From JBBQED01 sp038320345 (GTDB lineage: Bacteria; Bacteroidota; Bacteroidia; AKYH767-A; OLB10): DNA of 64,000 bases. Location: positions 1-64,000 of the forward strand of contig JBBQED010000007.1 in the NCBI GenBank assembly GCA_038320345.1. Reading direction: 5' to 3'. The position numbers were made by a program, and so were the translations under genes. The notes beneath the pieces were generated by a model that was not told where the DNA came from, searched no databases, and was given only the letters and a program-made list of their open reading frames with translations. This document shows, one piece after another, positions 1 to 9,056 of the stretch (the first letter of the stretch is position 1; each line of letters starts with the position of its first letter).

Positions 1-10
1 CCTTTACAGC

Positions 11-46
11 AAAAATCCCGTCGATTTCGATGGGATTTTTGTTTTT
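11..46 (+). terminator. Rho-independent terminator upstream of rimM
   Basis: The sequence shows an A-rich 5' arm with ATCCC, a TCGA/TCGA inner pairing, and GGGATTTTT followed by a further T-run. This is a typical intrinsic terminator. It should end the gene lying upstream of the window; in many bacteria rpsP precedes rimM, but that gene is not visible here. Confidence 0.75.
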
Positions 47-97
47 ATAGATTTTTCATCATCTTGCACATGCACCTTGCAAAATATTAAATGTAAA

Positions 98-625
98 ATG
101 GAACATCCAGATCATTTTTTCCTCGGTCGAATTGTTAGAACACATGGTGTGAAAGGCGATTTGATAATGTTGATGGATACGGATAGTCCGGGCAATTACA
201 AAAAGTTGGAATTGATTTACGTAGATATTGATGGTGTGCTGAAAGAATATGACATCACCAAAATCACGGTAAAAGAAAAAGAAAATCTAGCTACGTTCCA
301 CCTCTCAGGAATTGAAGATAAGACTACTGCTGAAACGTATGTAAAAAATGCACTCTTTCTTCCCTTGAGTAATCTCCCAAAACTCCGTGGTAAGAAATTT
401 TATTTCCATGAAGTCATTGGATTTACCTTAATTGATAAGGAAAAAGGAGTACTAGGAATGCTTACTAACGTTTATGACTTACCGCAACATCCGGTCGGCG
501 GATTTATGTATAAGGAAAAAGAAGTTTTATTTCCACTCATGGACCAGTTCATCCAGAAAATAGACCGCGAAGAAAAAATACTACATATCATCCTCCCGGA
601 AGGATTATTGGAAATATACGATTAG
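98..625 (+). CDS. rimM: Ribosome maturation factor RimM
   Basis: RimM binds ribosomal protein S19 in the 30S head and assists 16S rRNA processing. The protein starts with FFLGRIVRTHGVKGDL, the family's N-terminal signature. Residues about 8-88 form the RimM beta-barrel and residues about 97-172 the PRC-barrel (FYFHEVIGFTLID). An in-frame TTG lies at 77, but the ATG at 98 gives 175 aa, the normal family length, and places the conserved LGRI motif near the N-terminus, so 98 is preferred. Only 6 bp separate its stop from the convergent lipoprotein gene, with no terminator visible between them. Confidence 0.93.
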   Translation: MEHPDHFFLGRIVRTHGVKGDLIMLMDTDSPGNYKKLELIYVDIDGVLKEYDITKITVKEKENLATFHLSGIEDKTTAETYVKNALFLPLSNLPKLRGKKFYFHEVIGFTLIDKEKGVLGMLTNVYDLPQHPVGGFMYKEKEVLFPLMDQFIQKIDREEKILHIILPEGLLEIYD

Positions 626-631
626 AAAATC

Positions 632-1888
632 CTACTCTTTTTCGTGACTCACTACTCGCTTCAGTTCATAATCCCCGAACTTCAAAACGGTGACCCGTTT
701 ATTTTCTAATCCACAAGATTCACATACCGGTACATACTTGTAACCCATTTCCGGAAATTCTAAATTCGGGAGACTTAAATACTTACTATACTCTTTCTGA
801 TATTTCGCATAGTTGACAGCAATATAAGTGACTAGATCAAACGCCTGATACGCTTGCAACATTGGATCGGCATGATACTCGTCGATAAAAGCTTTCCTGA
901 AATTCATCACACGAATATTACTCTGATCTATAAAGAGTCCATTGAAAATATGGGTGTTCAATTCTGAAAGTACGACTGGATTTACCGATTCAAATTTATC
1001 CCAAGATGGTAAACCGCAAAGTAAAAAACTATAATCCTTCTGACTTTCATCAAGCTTCAGCAATAAAGTTGAAAGATAAGATTCATCTGAAGTAGGTATA
1101 ATTAGAATATTTCGCTTTTGCTTAGTCAGTTTAGCTTGCAAAGTTGGCCAAGATCCTGTCTTGTAATTCATCGAAAAACAAGTTCCCGCTTTACCTGCAA
1201 GGCTATCTATTTCAGCAGCGAAAAAGGCTGCGAGTTCATTCTCTTTTCTTTGTTCCCGGTAAATAGCAATGAAATTTGATGCGGGAAAATTTTCATAAAG
1301 GAAAGCGGCCATTTCTTTTAATTGAGTACTATTAGAAGGTCCTGCTAACCAGATATTTTTATTGACTTCCAAGAACTGACGATTGGCACTCTGTAATAAA
1401 ATTACTGGAACATTCAATCGCTGTGCTGCCGAAGCTAATGACCCATTGAGATTACTCCCTGCCATCGCAATGATCGCTTGACATCCAGTTAATTGTTTAC
1501 CTGCAATAATCTTAGAAACCTGCTGAGAGTCGCCGGAGCAATCAATTACTTTTAAACGAATTTTAAATTTAGGATTAGCAAAAGAATCAACTGCGGATAA
1601 TGCACCTTCATAAAAATGCAATGCCGGTAAAGCATCCTCCATAATTAAAGGGTTGGTATCCGGCAATGTATCATTCGTAAAATGAGGCTCGAGTTGTAAA
1701 GGAAGAAGCAACCCAATCACTAAAGTATCCGATGCTTTCTCTTTAATTGGTTCAGGAACAGGAATTACTTTTACAGTATCTGGAGCGGTAATAGCAACAG
1801 GCTGCTTAACTATATTTTTCTTCCTAGTCGCTGAACACGAAGCAAGAAAGAATACACACACTACCAGTAAAAATTGAAGAAATCTCAT
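632..1888 (-). CDS. Lipoprotein with type-1 periplasmic-binding (LppC/LpoA-like) fold
   Basis: The N-terminus is a lipoprotein signal peptide ending in a lipobox (FFLASCSA), so the mature protein should be lipid-anchored at Cys18 or so. From about residue 60 the pattern VIGLLLPL, YEGALSAVD, VPVILLQSA and AYQAFDLV resembles type-1 periplasmic binding proteins, the fold used by amino-acid ABC receptors and by LpoA, the activator of penicillin-binding protein 1A. No LysM domain is seen. A GTG at 1906 would overlap guaA; ATG at 1888 starts directly at the signal peptide and is preferred (418 aa). It follows guaA by 8 bp on the same strand. Ligand and partner are unknown. Confidence 0.75.
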   Translation of the reverse strand: MRFLQFLLVVCVFFLASCSATRKKNIVKQPVAITAPDTVKVIPVPEPIKEKASDTLVIGLLLPLQLEPHFTNDTLPDTNPLIMEDALPALHFYEGALSAVDSFANPKFKIRLKVIDCSGDSQQVSKIIAGKQLTGCQAIIAMAGSNLNGSLASAAQRLNVPVILLQSANRQFLEVNKNIWLAGPSNSTQLKEMAAFLYENFPASNFIAIYREQRKENELAAFFAAEIDSLAGKAGTCFSMNYKTGSWPTLQAKLTKQKRNILIIPTSDESYLSTLLLKLDESQKDYSFLLCGLPSWDKFESVNPVVLSELNTHIFNGLFIDQSNIRVMNFRKAFIDEYHADPMLQAYQAFDLVTYIAVNYAKYQKEYSKYLSLPNLEFPEMGYKYVPVCESCGLENKRVTVLKFGDYELKRVVSHEKE

Positions 1889-1896
1889 AAGCTGGA

Positions 1897-3426
1897 TTAT
1901 TCCCACTCAATGGTGGCAGGAGGTTTAGAACTGATATCATAAACTACACGATTCACCCCTTTGACTTTATTTATTATTTCATTCGAAATTTTTCCTAAAA
2001 ATTCATACGGCAGATGACACCAGTCCGCTGTCATTCCATCAGTAGAACTCACTGCTCGCAGTGCAACTACATTTTCATAGGTACGCTCATCACCCATTAC
2101 TCCCACGGAACTTACGGGCAAGAAAATTGAACCCGCTTGCCATACTGTATCATAAAGGTTATGCTTTTTCAATCCTTCAATAAAAATTGAATCTACTTCC
2201 TGAATGATCCTAACTTTTTCTTCTGTTACATCTCCCAAAATACGAATCCCTAAACCTGGTCCTGGGAATGGATGGCGATTGAGCAGATCAGGATGCATCT
2301 CCAGTGCTTTACCTACTAGTCGTACTTCATCCTTAAATAAACTTCTTAAAGGTTCTACCACTTTAAGTTTCATAAAGTCCGGTAAGCCACCAACGTTATG
2401 ATGAGATTTTATTGTAGCAGAAGGTCCTTTTACGGAAACTGATTCAATGACATCGGGATAAATGGTTCCCTGTGCCAACCATTTTACGTTCTGAATTTCA
2501 TGTGCTTTTTTATCAAAAGTTTCTATAAACACACGACCAATAATTTTTCGCTTTGTTTCTGGATCAGCAACACCTTTCAGCTCACTGTAAAAAGATTTAG
2601 AAGCATCAACACCTTCGATATTTAATCCCAAATGCTGATAAGCATCTAATACTTGTTGAAATTCATTCTTACGAAGTAAGCCGTTATTTACAAAAATACA
2701 ATGAAGTTTTTGTCCGATTGCCCTGTGTAAAAGCATTGCTGCAACGCCTGAATCAACTCCACCTGATAAACCCAATATTACCTGATCATCACCTAACTGC
2801 TGCTTTAGCGATGCTACCGTTTCCTCAATAAAAGAACCCGGAGTCCAGTCGCCAGTACAGCCGCAAATTTTATAAATGAAATTTTTCAGTAATTGCTTAC
2901 CTCTCGTGCTATGCACAACTTCTGGATGAAATTGAACACCGTAAGTTTGTTCGCCATTTACATGATAAGCAGCCACCTTCACATCATGAGTGCTTGCAAT
3001 AATTTTGAAGGAATCAGGAACTTCGGTAATTGTATCTGCATGAGACATCCAAACTTCAGATTCTCCGGTGATATCCTGAACAATGACATCTTCATGCTGT
3101 TCAACATTCAGAATCGCTCTTCCATACTCTCTCATTTTAGAAGGCTGAACACTACCTCCACCTTGCAATGCCATTAGCTGGGCACCATAACAAATCCCTA
3201 AAACAGGTCGGTTTCCACGTAATGCCAGCGTATCAATAACAGGTGCATCCTTATCTCTAACAGAAGAAGGACCTCCACTAAGAATTACACCTTTAAATGT
3301 ATCAATATTATTAGGAAGGTGGTTGAATGGATGTATTTCGCAGTAGACATTAAGCTCTCTTACCCTGCGGGCAATCAATTGAGTGTACTGTGATCCAAAA
3401 TCAATAATTAAAACCGACTGATGCAT
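1897..3426 (-). CDS. guaA: GMP synthase (glutamine-hydrolysing)
   Basis: Converts XMP to GMP using ATP and glutamine, the last step of de novo GMP synthesis. The class I glutamine amidotransferase domain (about residues 5-190) has the nucleophile Cys79 in GICYGAQ and the catalytic His in QFHPEVVHS. The ATP pyrophosphatase domain begins with the PP-loop LSGGVDSG, and the C-terminal dimerisation domain ends SSKPPATIEWE, the family terminus. A TTG lies two codons upstream; the ATG at 3426 (MHQSVLIIDFGSQYTQ, 509 aa) is preferred. A TACTTTTG promoter element sits only 3 nt before this ATG. Confidence 0.97.
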   Translation of the reverse strand: MHQSVLIIDFGSQYTQLIARRVRELNVYCEIHPFNHLPNNIDTFKGVILSGGPSSVRDKDAPVIDTLALRGNRPVLGICYGAQLMALQGGGSVQPSKMREYGRAILNVEQHEDVIVQDITGESEVWMSHADTITEVPDSFKIIASTHDVKVAAYHVNGEQTYGVQFHPEVVHSTRGKQLLKNFIYKICGCTGDWTPGSFIEETVASLKQQLGDDQVILGLSGGVDSGVAAMLLHRAIGQKLHCIFVNNGLLRKNEFQQVLDAYQHLGLNIEGVDASKSFYSELKGVADPETKRKIIGRVFIETFDKKAHEIQNVKWLAQGTIYPDVIESVSVKGPSATIKSHHNVGGLPDFMKLKVVEPLRSLFKDEVRLVGKALEMHPDLLNRHPFPGPGLGIRILGDVTEEKVRIIQEVDSIFIEGLKKHNLYDTVWQAGSIFLPVSSVGVMGDERTYENVVALRAVSSTDGMTADWCHLPYEFLGKISNEIINKVKGVNRVVYDISSKPPATIEWE

Positions 3427-3429
3427 GGG

Positions 3430-3437
3430 CAAAAGTA
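3430..3437 (-). promoter_or_regulatory. Bacteroidota -7 element for guaA, abutting the start codon
   Basis: TACTTTTG matches the phylum's TAnnTTTG -7 consensus. It is followed by CCC and then the guaA ATG, so the expected transcription start falls at or within a base or two of the start codon. No TTG is found at the usual 19-23 bp upstream spacing, so this is a half-consensus prediction. Confidence 0.45.
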
Positions 3438-3492
3438 CTAAAGATATAAGATAAATCCATGAATAGTACTTAGGGAAAGTATAGACCAGAGA

Positions 3493-3526
3493 TTGATGAT
3501 TTTATCAATTTTTTTAATTACGTTTG
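3493..3526 (+). promoter_or_regulatory. Predicted promoter for the PKD-domain protein
   Basis: TTG (3493-3495) and TACGTTTG (3519-3526) are separated by 23 bp, the long end of the range for Bacteroidota sigma factor promoters. The gene's ATG follows 23 bp later. The -7 element is exact; the spacing is less than ideal. Confidence 0.5.
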
Positions 3527-3549
3527 ATTCATCTAAAAAATTTCCTGCT

Positions 3550-5649
3550 ATGAAGAAAAATCTACTATTGCTATTTTTATTAATGTTTCAAGCTTTCGGA
3601 CTGTATGCTCAAAGCAGCATTCAAATGCCATTACCTCCGCAAAGTAGTACATTACAGGGTTCAGTAAGGGGTTATTGGTTTATCTCTCCTACCTGTTTTA
3701 CTATCACGGGACTGGAAGCACCGCTCGATGCAAGTACAGGTTTGCAGAACATTGCAGTTGTACGCCTGGATTCCCTTCCCCCTGTTTATGGAAATACCAC
3801 TAACAATTTTACACTTTTATACCTAACACAAAATGATACCACAAGTGGGATTATACCTGTAAGTATTCAGGTAGGTGTTGGTGATGTAATCGGAATTTTG
3901 GGTAACAGAGATGATAATAACTCCTATGGAATAAGCCCATTTACTTCTTCGATTAATAATTTTCCGGTTACGGTAACACGCTTAGGAATGCAATTTCCAC
4001 TTAGTACTGATACCGTTCACGAAATCTGGACAGAAATTGGTGGAAGCATCAGTCGTGTATGGATGTATTATGATACCAATTATGTATTTAATATATCGCA
4101 AATTTGGCAAGGTGGCACAAGTTACTCTTTTACTAATGGTGCCGGATCTACAGCTACTTCAGTTTGGGATTACGGTGATGGATCACCGTTAGATACTGCA
4201 TATAACCCAACACACATTTTCCCTTCACCCGGAGACTATAATGTGTGTTCATATATTACCGGATCTTGTGTGAGTGATACAGTTTGTACTCTAGTGATTA
4301 TGTGTCCAGCTCCGGCATTGGCCAATTATAACTACGCAATCAATTTTCCGGATGTAAGTTTTACAGATAATTCTCAAAATGCAACCGCATTCTCTTGGGA
4401 TTTCGGAGATGGATCTCCAGTAAGTACAATTGCAAGTCCTTCACATACTTTTCCAGCGTTAGGCTTGTATCATGTTTGTTTAACTGTCACGGATACTTGT
4501 GGAGGTATGCATACTTATTGCGAGAACATTTCTGTATGCCCCGGATTAATTCCTGTTACTTTAGGAACAGATGTAACTGCATGCGGAAGCGCAATTTTAA
4601 CACCTCAATTTCCAAATGCAACTTATCTATGGAGTACAGGTGAAACCACTTCTCAGATTAACGCACTTAACACCGGATCATATATTGTTACAGTAATTGA
4701 TGCAAATGGTTGTTCAGGTAGAGATACTATTGATGTCCTCATTAATCCATTACCTATTGCTCCATTTATTAATAACATTAATCAATGTGGTGACAGTATT
4801 ATTTTGGATGCTTTAAATCCTGGAGAATTATATTTATGGAATACTGGTGCTACTAGTCAAACGATTAATGTAACAGTTAATGGAACATATACCGTTACTA
4901 TTACAGATGGTTTAGGTTGCGTTAATACTGATGATATTGTTGTGAATCTGCTTGTAATACCTCCGGTTAATCTTGGAAATGATTTAAATATTTGTCAAGG
5001 ATTGACAGCTATCAGTGGGCCAAATGGTACAGGCTATACTTATTTATGGAATGATGGAACAACTTTCGCATCATTGCTTCTAAATTCTTCAGGCACGTAT
5101 TGGGTTAATGTAACTGCACCTAATGGATGTTCAGCCAGTGACACCATTGTGATTGTTATGAATGCCCCTGCAGTAAGCTACATTGAAACACAAACACTTC
5201 TTTGTTTAAATAGTTCTCCAATAACTTTAGCAGCTGGAATACCCTCAGGCGGCACTTATTCAGGATCGGGAGTAACAGGAAATGTTTTTAATCCCTCAGT
5301 AGCAGGATTAGGAAATAAAAATATCATCTACGCTGTAACTGATACCAGTGGATGTGTTGGCAGAGATACTTCAGTAATTACTGTTAGCTCATGTTCAGGA
5401 ATCGCGGAAATTTTAGAAATCGGAATGCAATTATATCCCAACCCGAGTAAAGGGGTTTTCAACCTATCCTTCAGAAGTTTACCTGAACTGCTTACTATTA
5501 CTGACAATAACGGTAAAATTTTACGCACTATTTTCAATGCTAATAAAGAAATGATGATAAATCTTACTTCAGAAGCCGATGGTATTTATTACCTGAATGC
5601 AACAATGGAAAAGAAACAATTCACTATTCCTTTTATCATTAAAAAATAA
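3550..5649 (+). CDS. PKD-domain surface protein with T9SS C-terminal sorting signal
   Basis: A 699-aa exported protein starting with a clear signal peptide (MKKNLLLLFLLMFQAFGLYAQS). An in-frame ATG upstream at 3493 would bury this signal, so 3550 is chosen. The middle holds two PKD domains, recognised by WDYGDGSP and WDFGDGSP followed by HIF/HTF. After them come several Ig-like or repeated segments of the type 'YLW(N/S)TGxT...GxYxVTVTDxxGC', which recur at least three times. The C-terminus has the YPNPSKGVFNLSF motif of type IX secretion substrates. It is probably secreted or surface-attached and adhesive or structural; no catalytic domain is recognised. It stands alone between two terminators or promoters. 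Confidence 0.85.
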   Translation: MKKNLLLLFLLMFQAFGLYAQSSIQMPLPPQSSTLQGSVRGYWFISPTCFTITGLEAPLDASTGLQNIAVVRLDSLPPVYGNTTNNFTLLYLTQNDTTSGIIPVSIQVGVGDVIGILGNRDDNNSYGISPFTSSINNFPVTVTRLGMQFPLSTDTVHEIWTEIGGSISRVWMYYDTNYVFNISQIWQGGTSYSFTNGAGSTATSVWDYGDGSPLDTAYNPTHIFPSPGDYNVCSYITGSCVSDTVCTLVIMCPAPALANYNYAINFPDVSFTDNSQNATAFSWDFGDGSPVSTIASPSHTFPALGLYHVCLTVTDTCGGMHTYCENISVCPGLIPVTLGTDVTACGSAILTPQFPNATYLWSTGETTSQINALNTGSYIVTVIDANGCSGRDTIDVLINPLPIAPFINNINQCGDSIILDALNPGELYLWNTGATSQTINVTVNGTYTVTITDGLGCVNTDDIVVNLLVIPPVNLGNDLNICQGLTAISGPNGTGYTYLWNDGTTFASLLLNSSGTYWVNVTAPNGCSASDTIVIVMNAPAVSYIETQTLLCLNSSPITLAAGIPSGGTYSGSGVTGNVFNPSVAGLGNKNIIYAVTDTSGCVGRDTSVITVSSCSGIAEILEIGMQLYPNPSKGVFNLSFRSLPELLTITDNNGKILRTIFNANKEMMINLTSEADGIYYLNATMEKKQFTIPFIIKK

Positions 5650-5666
5650 ATATTTTAACTGAAAAA

Positions 5667-5705
5667 AAAAGAGCTGATCAGATTTATATCATGATCAGCT
5701 CTTTT
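5667..5705. terminator. Bidirectional terminator between the PKD gene and the helicase gene
   Basis: A perfect 14-bp stem, AAAAGAGCTGATCA paired with TGATCAGCTCTTTT around an 11-nt loop, has A-runs on one side and T-runs on the other. It can end both convergent transcripts. Confidence 0.9.
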
Positions 5706-5730
5706 AAATTATACTATTTGGTAAATTAAT

Positions 5731-7596
5731 TTACCATTTTTTAAACTTATCCTTTCTAGCAGATCCACTATCAGATCCTTCACGAGGAGCAGAATAAGAG
5801 TCTGCTTTTGGCTTATCAGAATATTCCTTCTTTTTATAAGAACCGCCGCCGCCTTCTCTTTTCTGATAACCACCCGGTTTACGATTACTATCACGGTTGT
5901 TATCACGGTTGTATCCACCTTCTCTTGGCTCTCTTCTTGGTCCACGATCGCCGCGGTCACCTCCAGATTTCTCTTCAGTTACCTCGATTTTCACTGTTCT
6001 TCCGCGATATTCAGATCCATTAATTTTTTGCAGTACTACATCCAGACGATCTGGTTGAACATCTACAAAAGAGAAAACGCTTTTCACATCGATCTTACCG
6101 AAAATTGATCCACGCTCACCACTTTCATCACAAAGGAAACGTAAAAGTTTTCCTTTATCCATTCCATCCTGAGCTCCAACGCTGATGAATAAACGCGTTC
6201 CACGAACACGATCCTCACCTCCTGAGAAAGAAGGATCTCTGTCACGGTCTCTACGAGTAGTTACATCAACATTCAAATCTGGAGCCCGGCGATAATATTC
6301 TAAGAATCTGTTGAACTCGATTGATACGAAACGACGAATCAGATCTTCTTTATCAAGGTCAGCTAATTCAGAATAAATAGCAGGCAGGTAAGGGGCGATT
6401 TCTTTGTCATTCACTTCTACATCATGCACTCTCTTTACCAAGCTCATTAACTGCTTCTCACAAATCTCAATTCCGTTTGGAACAAGTTTCTTTTCAAATT
6501 TCCTGTTCAATTGACGCTCTAACTGTTGAATGCGGGAAATTTCTTTGATATTGATGATGGAAATAGAAACTCCTGATTTACCAGCACGAGCAGTACGACC
6601 ACTACGGTGAGTATAATTTTCAGATTCATCAGGAAGATTGTAATGAATAACGTGTGTCACATTATTGACATCGATACCACGTGCAGCAACATCTGTTGCT
6701 ACCAATAACTGCAAAGCACGTTCGCGGTAACGTCCCATTACTTTGTCGCGTTGCTGTTGGCTAAGATCACCATGCAGTGAATCTGCATTGTATCCATCGC
6801 GAATAAGATGCTCAGCTACTTCCTGAGTTTCAATTTTGGTCCGGCAAAAAACTATTGAGAAGTTATCAGGATTTGAATCCACAATACGCTTTAAGGCGAG
6901 ATAACGATCCTTTGCACGAACTACATAATATACGTGTTCAATGTTGCTTGCTCCTTCTTCACGCTTACCGATACTTAATTCGATTGGATTAGACATGTAA
7001 TTTTTGGAGATCGTTTTTACTTCCCTTGGCATTGTTGCAGAAAAAAGCCAGGTGTTACGATGCTCTTGAGTATTGGAAAGGATATAATCAATGTCCTCTT
7101 TAAAACCCATGTTGAGCATTTCATCGGCTTCATCGAGCACGACAAAATCAACCTTTCTTAAATCCATTGCATTACGATCGATTAAATCGATCAAACGACC
7201 CGGTGTCGCTACTACAATTTGTACTCCCTTGCGGATCGTTCTGATTTGATCCTGAATGCTTGCGCCGCCATATACAGCAACCGCGTTAAATCCCGGCACA
7301 TGCGCGCCGAAATTGGTTAAGTCCTTGGTAATCTGAACACATAGCTCACGTGTTGGAGCTAATACCAATGCCTGTGGATACCTTTCGTTAGTATCGATTT
7401 TTTGAAGCAAGGGCAACCCAAATGCTGCCGTTTTTCCAGTCCCCGTTTGTGCAAGACCAATTAAATCACGGTCTTCTTTTAATAATTGAGGAATTGCCTC
7501 ACTCTGAATCGGTGTCGGTTCAGTAAATCCTAACGCTTCTACGCCTTTTAATATATTGCTGTTAAGGCCCAGCTCTTCAAATGATAATGATTTCAT
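5731..7596 (-). CDS. deaD: DEAD-box ATP-dependent RNA helicase with DbpA-type RNA-binding domain
   Basis: Unwinds RNA duplexes; this family acts in cold adaptation, mRNA decay and ribosome assembly. Visible motifs in order: Q-motif region (GFTEPTPIQ), motif I AQTGTGKT (residues 49-56), PTREL, motif II DEAD, SAT, and HRSGRTARAG (motif VI). A DbpA RNA-binding domain (LFISVGAQDGMDKGKL) occupies about residues 470-550. The last 70 or so residues are a low-complexity tail rich in R, G, N, D and K, encoded partly by a tandem TATCACGGTTGT repeat in the DNA near 5890. The start ATG is fixed by the conserved SFEELGL N-terminus. A TACCTTTG element ends 4 nt before the ATG. Confidence 0.92.
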   Translation of the reverse strand: MKSLSFEELGLNSNILKGVEALGFTEPTPIQSEAIPQLLKEDRDLIGLAQTGTGKTAAFGLPLLQKIDTNERYPQALVLAPTRELCVQITKDLTNFGAHVPGFNAVAVYGGASIQDQIRTIRKGVQIVVATPGRLIDLIDRNAMDLRKVDFVVLDEADEMLNMGFKEDIDYILSNTQEHRNTWLFSATMPREVKTISKNYMSNPIELSIGKREEGASNIEHVYYVVRAKDRYLALKRIVDSNPDNFSIVFCRTKIETQEVAEHLIRDGYNADSLHGDLSQQQRDKVMGRYRERALQLLVATDVAARGIDVNNVTHVIHYNLPDESENYTHRSGRTARAGKSGVSISIINIKEISRIQQLERQLNRKFEKKLVPNGIEICEKQLMSLVKRVHDVEVNDKEIAPYLPAIYSELADLDKEDLIRRFVSIEFNRFLEYYRRAPDLNVDVTTRRDRDRDPSFSGGEDRVRGTRLFISVGAQDGMDKGKLLRFLCDESGERGSIFGKIDVKSVFSFVDVQPDRLDVVLQKINGSEYRGRTVKIEVTEEKSGGDRGDRGPRREPREGGYNRDNNRDSNRKPGGYQKREGGGGSYKKKEYSDKPKADSYSAPREGSDSGSARKDKFKKW

Positions 7597-7600
7597 GGCA

Positions 7601-7608
7601 CAAAGGTA
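7601..7608 (-). promoter_or_regulatory. Bacteroidota -7 element for deaD, 4 nt before ATG
   Basis: TACCTTTG exactly matches TAnnTTTG and is followed by TGCC and the deaD ATG. A transcript from here would start at the start codon or only a few bases upstream. No TTG at -33 is obvious. Confidence 0.45.
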
Positions 7609-7840
7609 GGCTAATTAGAGGCTCCTTTTACTATTTTATTTGCATGATTATGCTCAGAAGCCATTAAAACTGAGCACGATGGGAACAAATCGATTTTCAT
7701 AACGACAGATTTCGGTTATTAACAAACTACTGATAAACAACAATTTAAATCTATTCATCCTTAGTTTTCTCCAATAAAAAGCCTAATTGAACGATCTTAA
7801 ATGTGCGTCCTCAGAAAAAATCCTTTGCCTTTATTTTGAG

Positions 7841-7848
7841 TAACTTTG
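7841..7848 (+). promoter_or_regulatory. Predicted -7 element for the thiolase gene
   Basis: TAACTTTG matches TAnnTTTG and lies 22 bp before the preferred ATG (7871). The rest of the 7597-7858 spacer shows no gene, tRNA or clear hairpin. No well-placed TTG was found upstream. Confidence 0.45.
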
Positions 7849-7870
7849 CACTCGCAAAATGCAAAAAATC

Positions 7871-9049
7871 ATGAAAGAAGTCTATATCGTATCTGCCGTT
7901 CGTACTCCTATTGGAAGTTTTGGTGGTGTTTTATCCTCAATTTCTGCAACTCAGTTGGGTGCAATTGCTATCCGCACTGCTCTCGAACGCTCCGGCCTGA
8001 AAGGAAGTGACGTAAATGAAGTGTATATGGGGAATGTTTTACAAGCAAATTTAGGCCAGGCTCCTGCTACTCAGGCGGCAACTTTTGCAGGTCTTCCCAA
8101 TAACATCCCAAGTACAACAGTGAACAAAGTATGTGCTTCCGGAATGAAAGCTATTATGTTTGGAGCACAAAGTATAATGCTTGGCGATAATGATGTTGTA
8201 ATCGCAGGTGGTATGGAAAACATGAGCGCTGTTCCTTATTATCTTGATAAAGCTAGAAATGGTTACCGTTTGGGTCATGGTCAGATAACAGATGGCTTAG
8301 TGAAAGATGGTTTGTGGGATGTTTACAATGATTATCACATGGGCAATGCAGCTGAACTTTGTGCTACTGATTGTAAGATCACTCGTGAAGATCAAGATGC
8401 ATATGCAGTTGAGTCTTATAAACGTTCACAGGCAGCGTGGGCCAAAGGTTTATTCAAAGACGAAATTGCTCCAGTAAGTATTCCTCAAAAAGGAAAAGAT
8501 CCATTAACGATTTCCGAAGATGAAGAGTATAAAAAAGTAGATTTCAATAAAATCCCTGCATTACGTCCGGTGTTTACAAAAGACGGAAGTGTAACTGCTG
8601 CAAACGCAAGTACTTTAAATGACGGAGCTGCTGCAGTAGTACTGATGAGTAAAGAAAAAGCCGATGAAATGGGGATTAAACCACTCGCAAAAATCAGAGC
8701 TTATGCAGATGCTCAGCAAGCACCCGAATGGTTTACTACCGCTCCTTCTAAAGCAATTCCATTGGCACTAAAAAAAGCTGGCCTGACTACTAAAGATGTA
8801 GACTTCTTCGAAATCAATGAGGCTTTCTCTGTGGTTTCATTAGCCAACAACAAAGAAATGGGACTTGATGCTACCAAAGTAAATGTTAACGGAGGCGCAG
8901 TTTCAATTGGTCACCCACTTGGCTGTTCTGGTGCTAGAATCATTGTTACCTTATTAAATGTTTTGCGTCAAAACAATGGTAAAATTGGTGCGGCTGGAAT
9001 ATGTAATGGCGGTGGTGGTGCTTCTGCAGTAGTAATCGAACTACTTTAA
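7871..9049 (+). CDS. Acetyl-CoA C-acetyltransferase (thiolase)
   Basis: Catalyses reversible condensation of two acetyl-CoA to acetoacetyl-CoA, or thiolytic cleavage of 3-ketoacyl-CoA. The nucleophile is Cys88 in VNKVCASGMK. The second catalytic site is NEAF plus the GHPLGCSGAR motif, and the C-terminus reads CNGGGGASAVVIE as in the biosynthetic (AtoB/PhbA-like) group. The N-terminal MKEVYIVSAVRTPIGSFGG is standard, so the ATG at 7871 (392 aa) is preferred over one four codons upstream. No beta-oxidation partners are adjacent, so direction and pathway cannot be told from context. Confidence 0.92.
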   Translation: MKEVYIVSAVRTPIGSFGGVLSSISATQLGAIAIRTALERSGLKGSDVNEVYMGNVLQANLGQAPATQAATFAGLPNNIPSTTVNKVCASGMKAIMFGAQSIMLGDNDVVIAGGMENMSAVPYYLDKARNGYRLGHGQITDGLVKDGLWDVYNDYHMGNAAELCATDCKITREDQDAYAVESYKRSQAAWAKGLFKDEIAPVSIPQKGKDPLTISEDEEYKKVDFNKIPALRPVFTKDGSVTAANASTLNDGAAAVVLMSKEKADEMGIKPLAKIRAYADAQQAPEWFTTAPSKAIPLALKKAGLTTKDVDFFEINEAFSVVSLANNKEMGLDATKVNVNGGAVSIGHPLGCSGARIIVTLLNVLRQNNGKIGAAGICNGGGGASAVVIELL

Positions 9050-9056
9050 TTCTCAA

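Noticed and set aside
5890..5915. Tandem repeat as a CRISPR-like or regulatory repeat
   Set aside because: It is coding repeat DNA within the low-complexity tail of the helicase gene.
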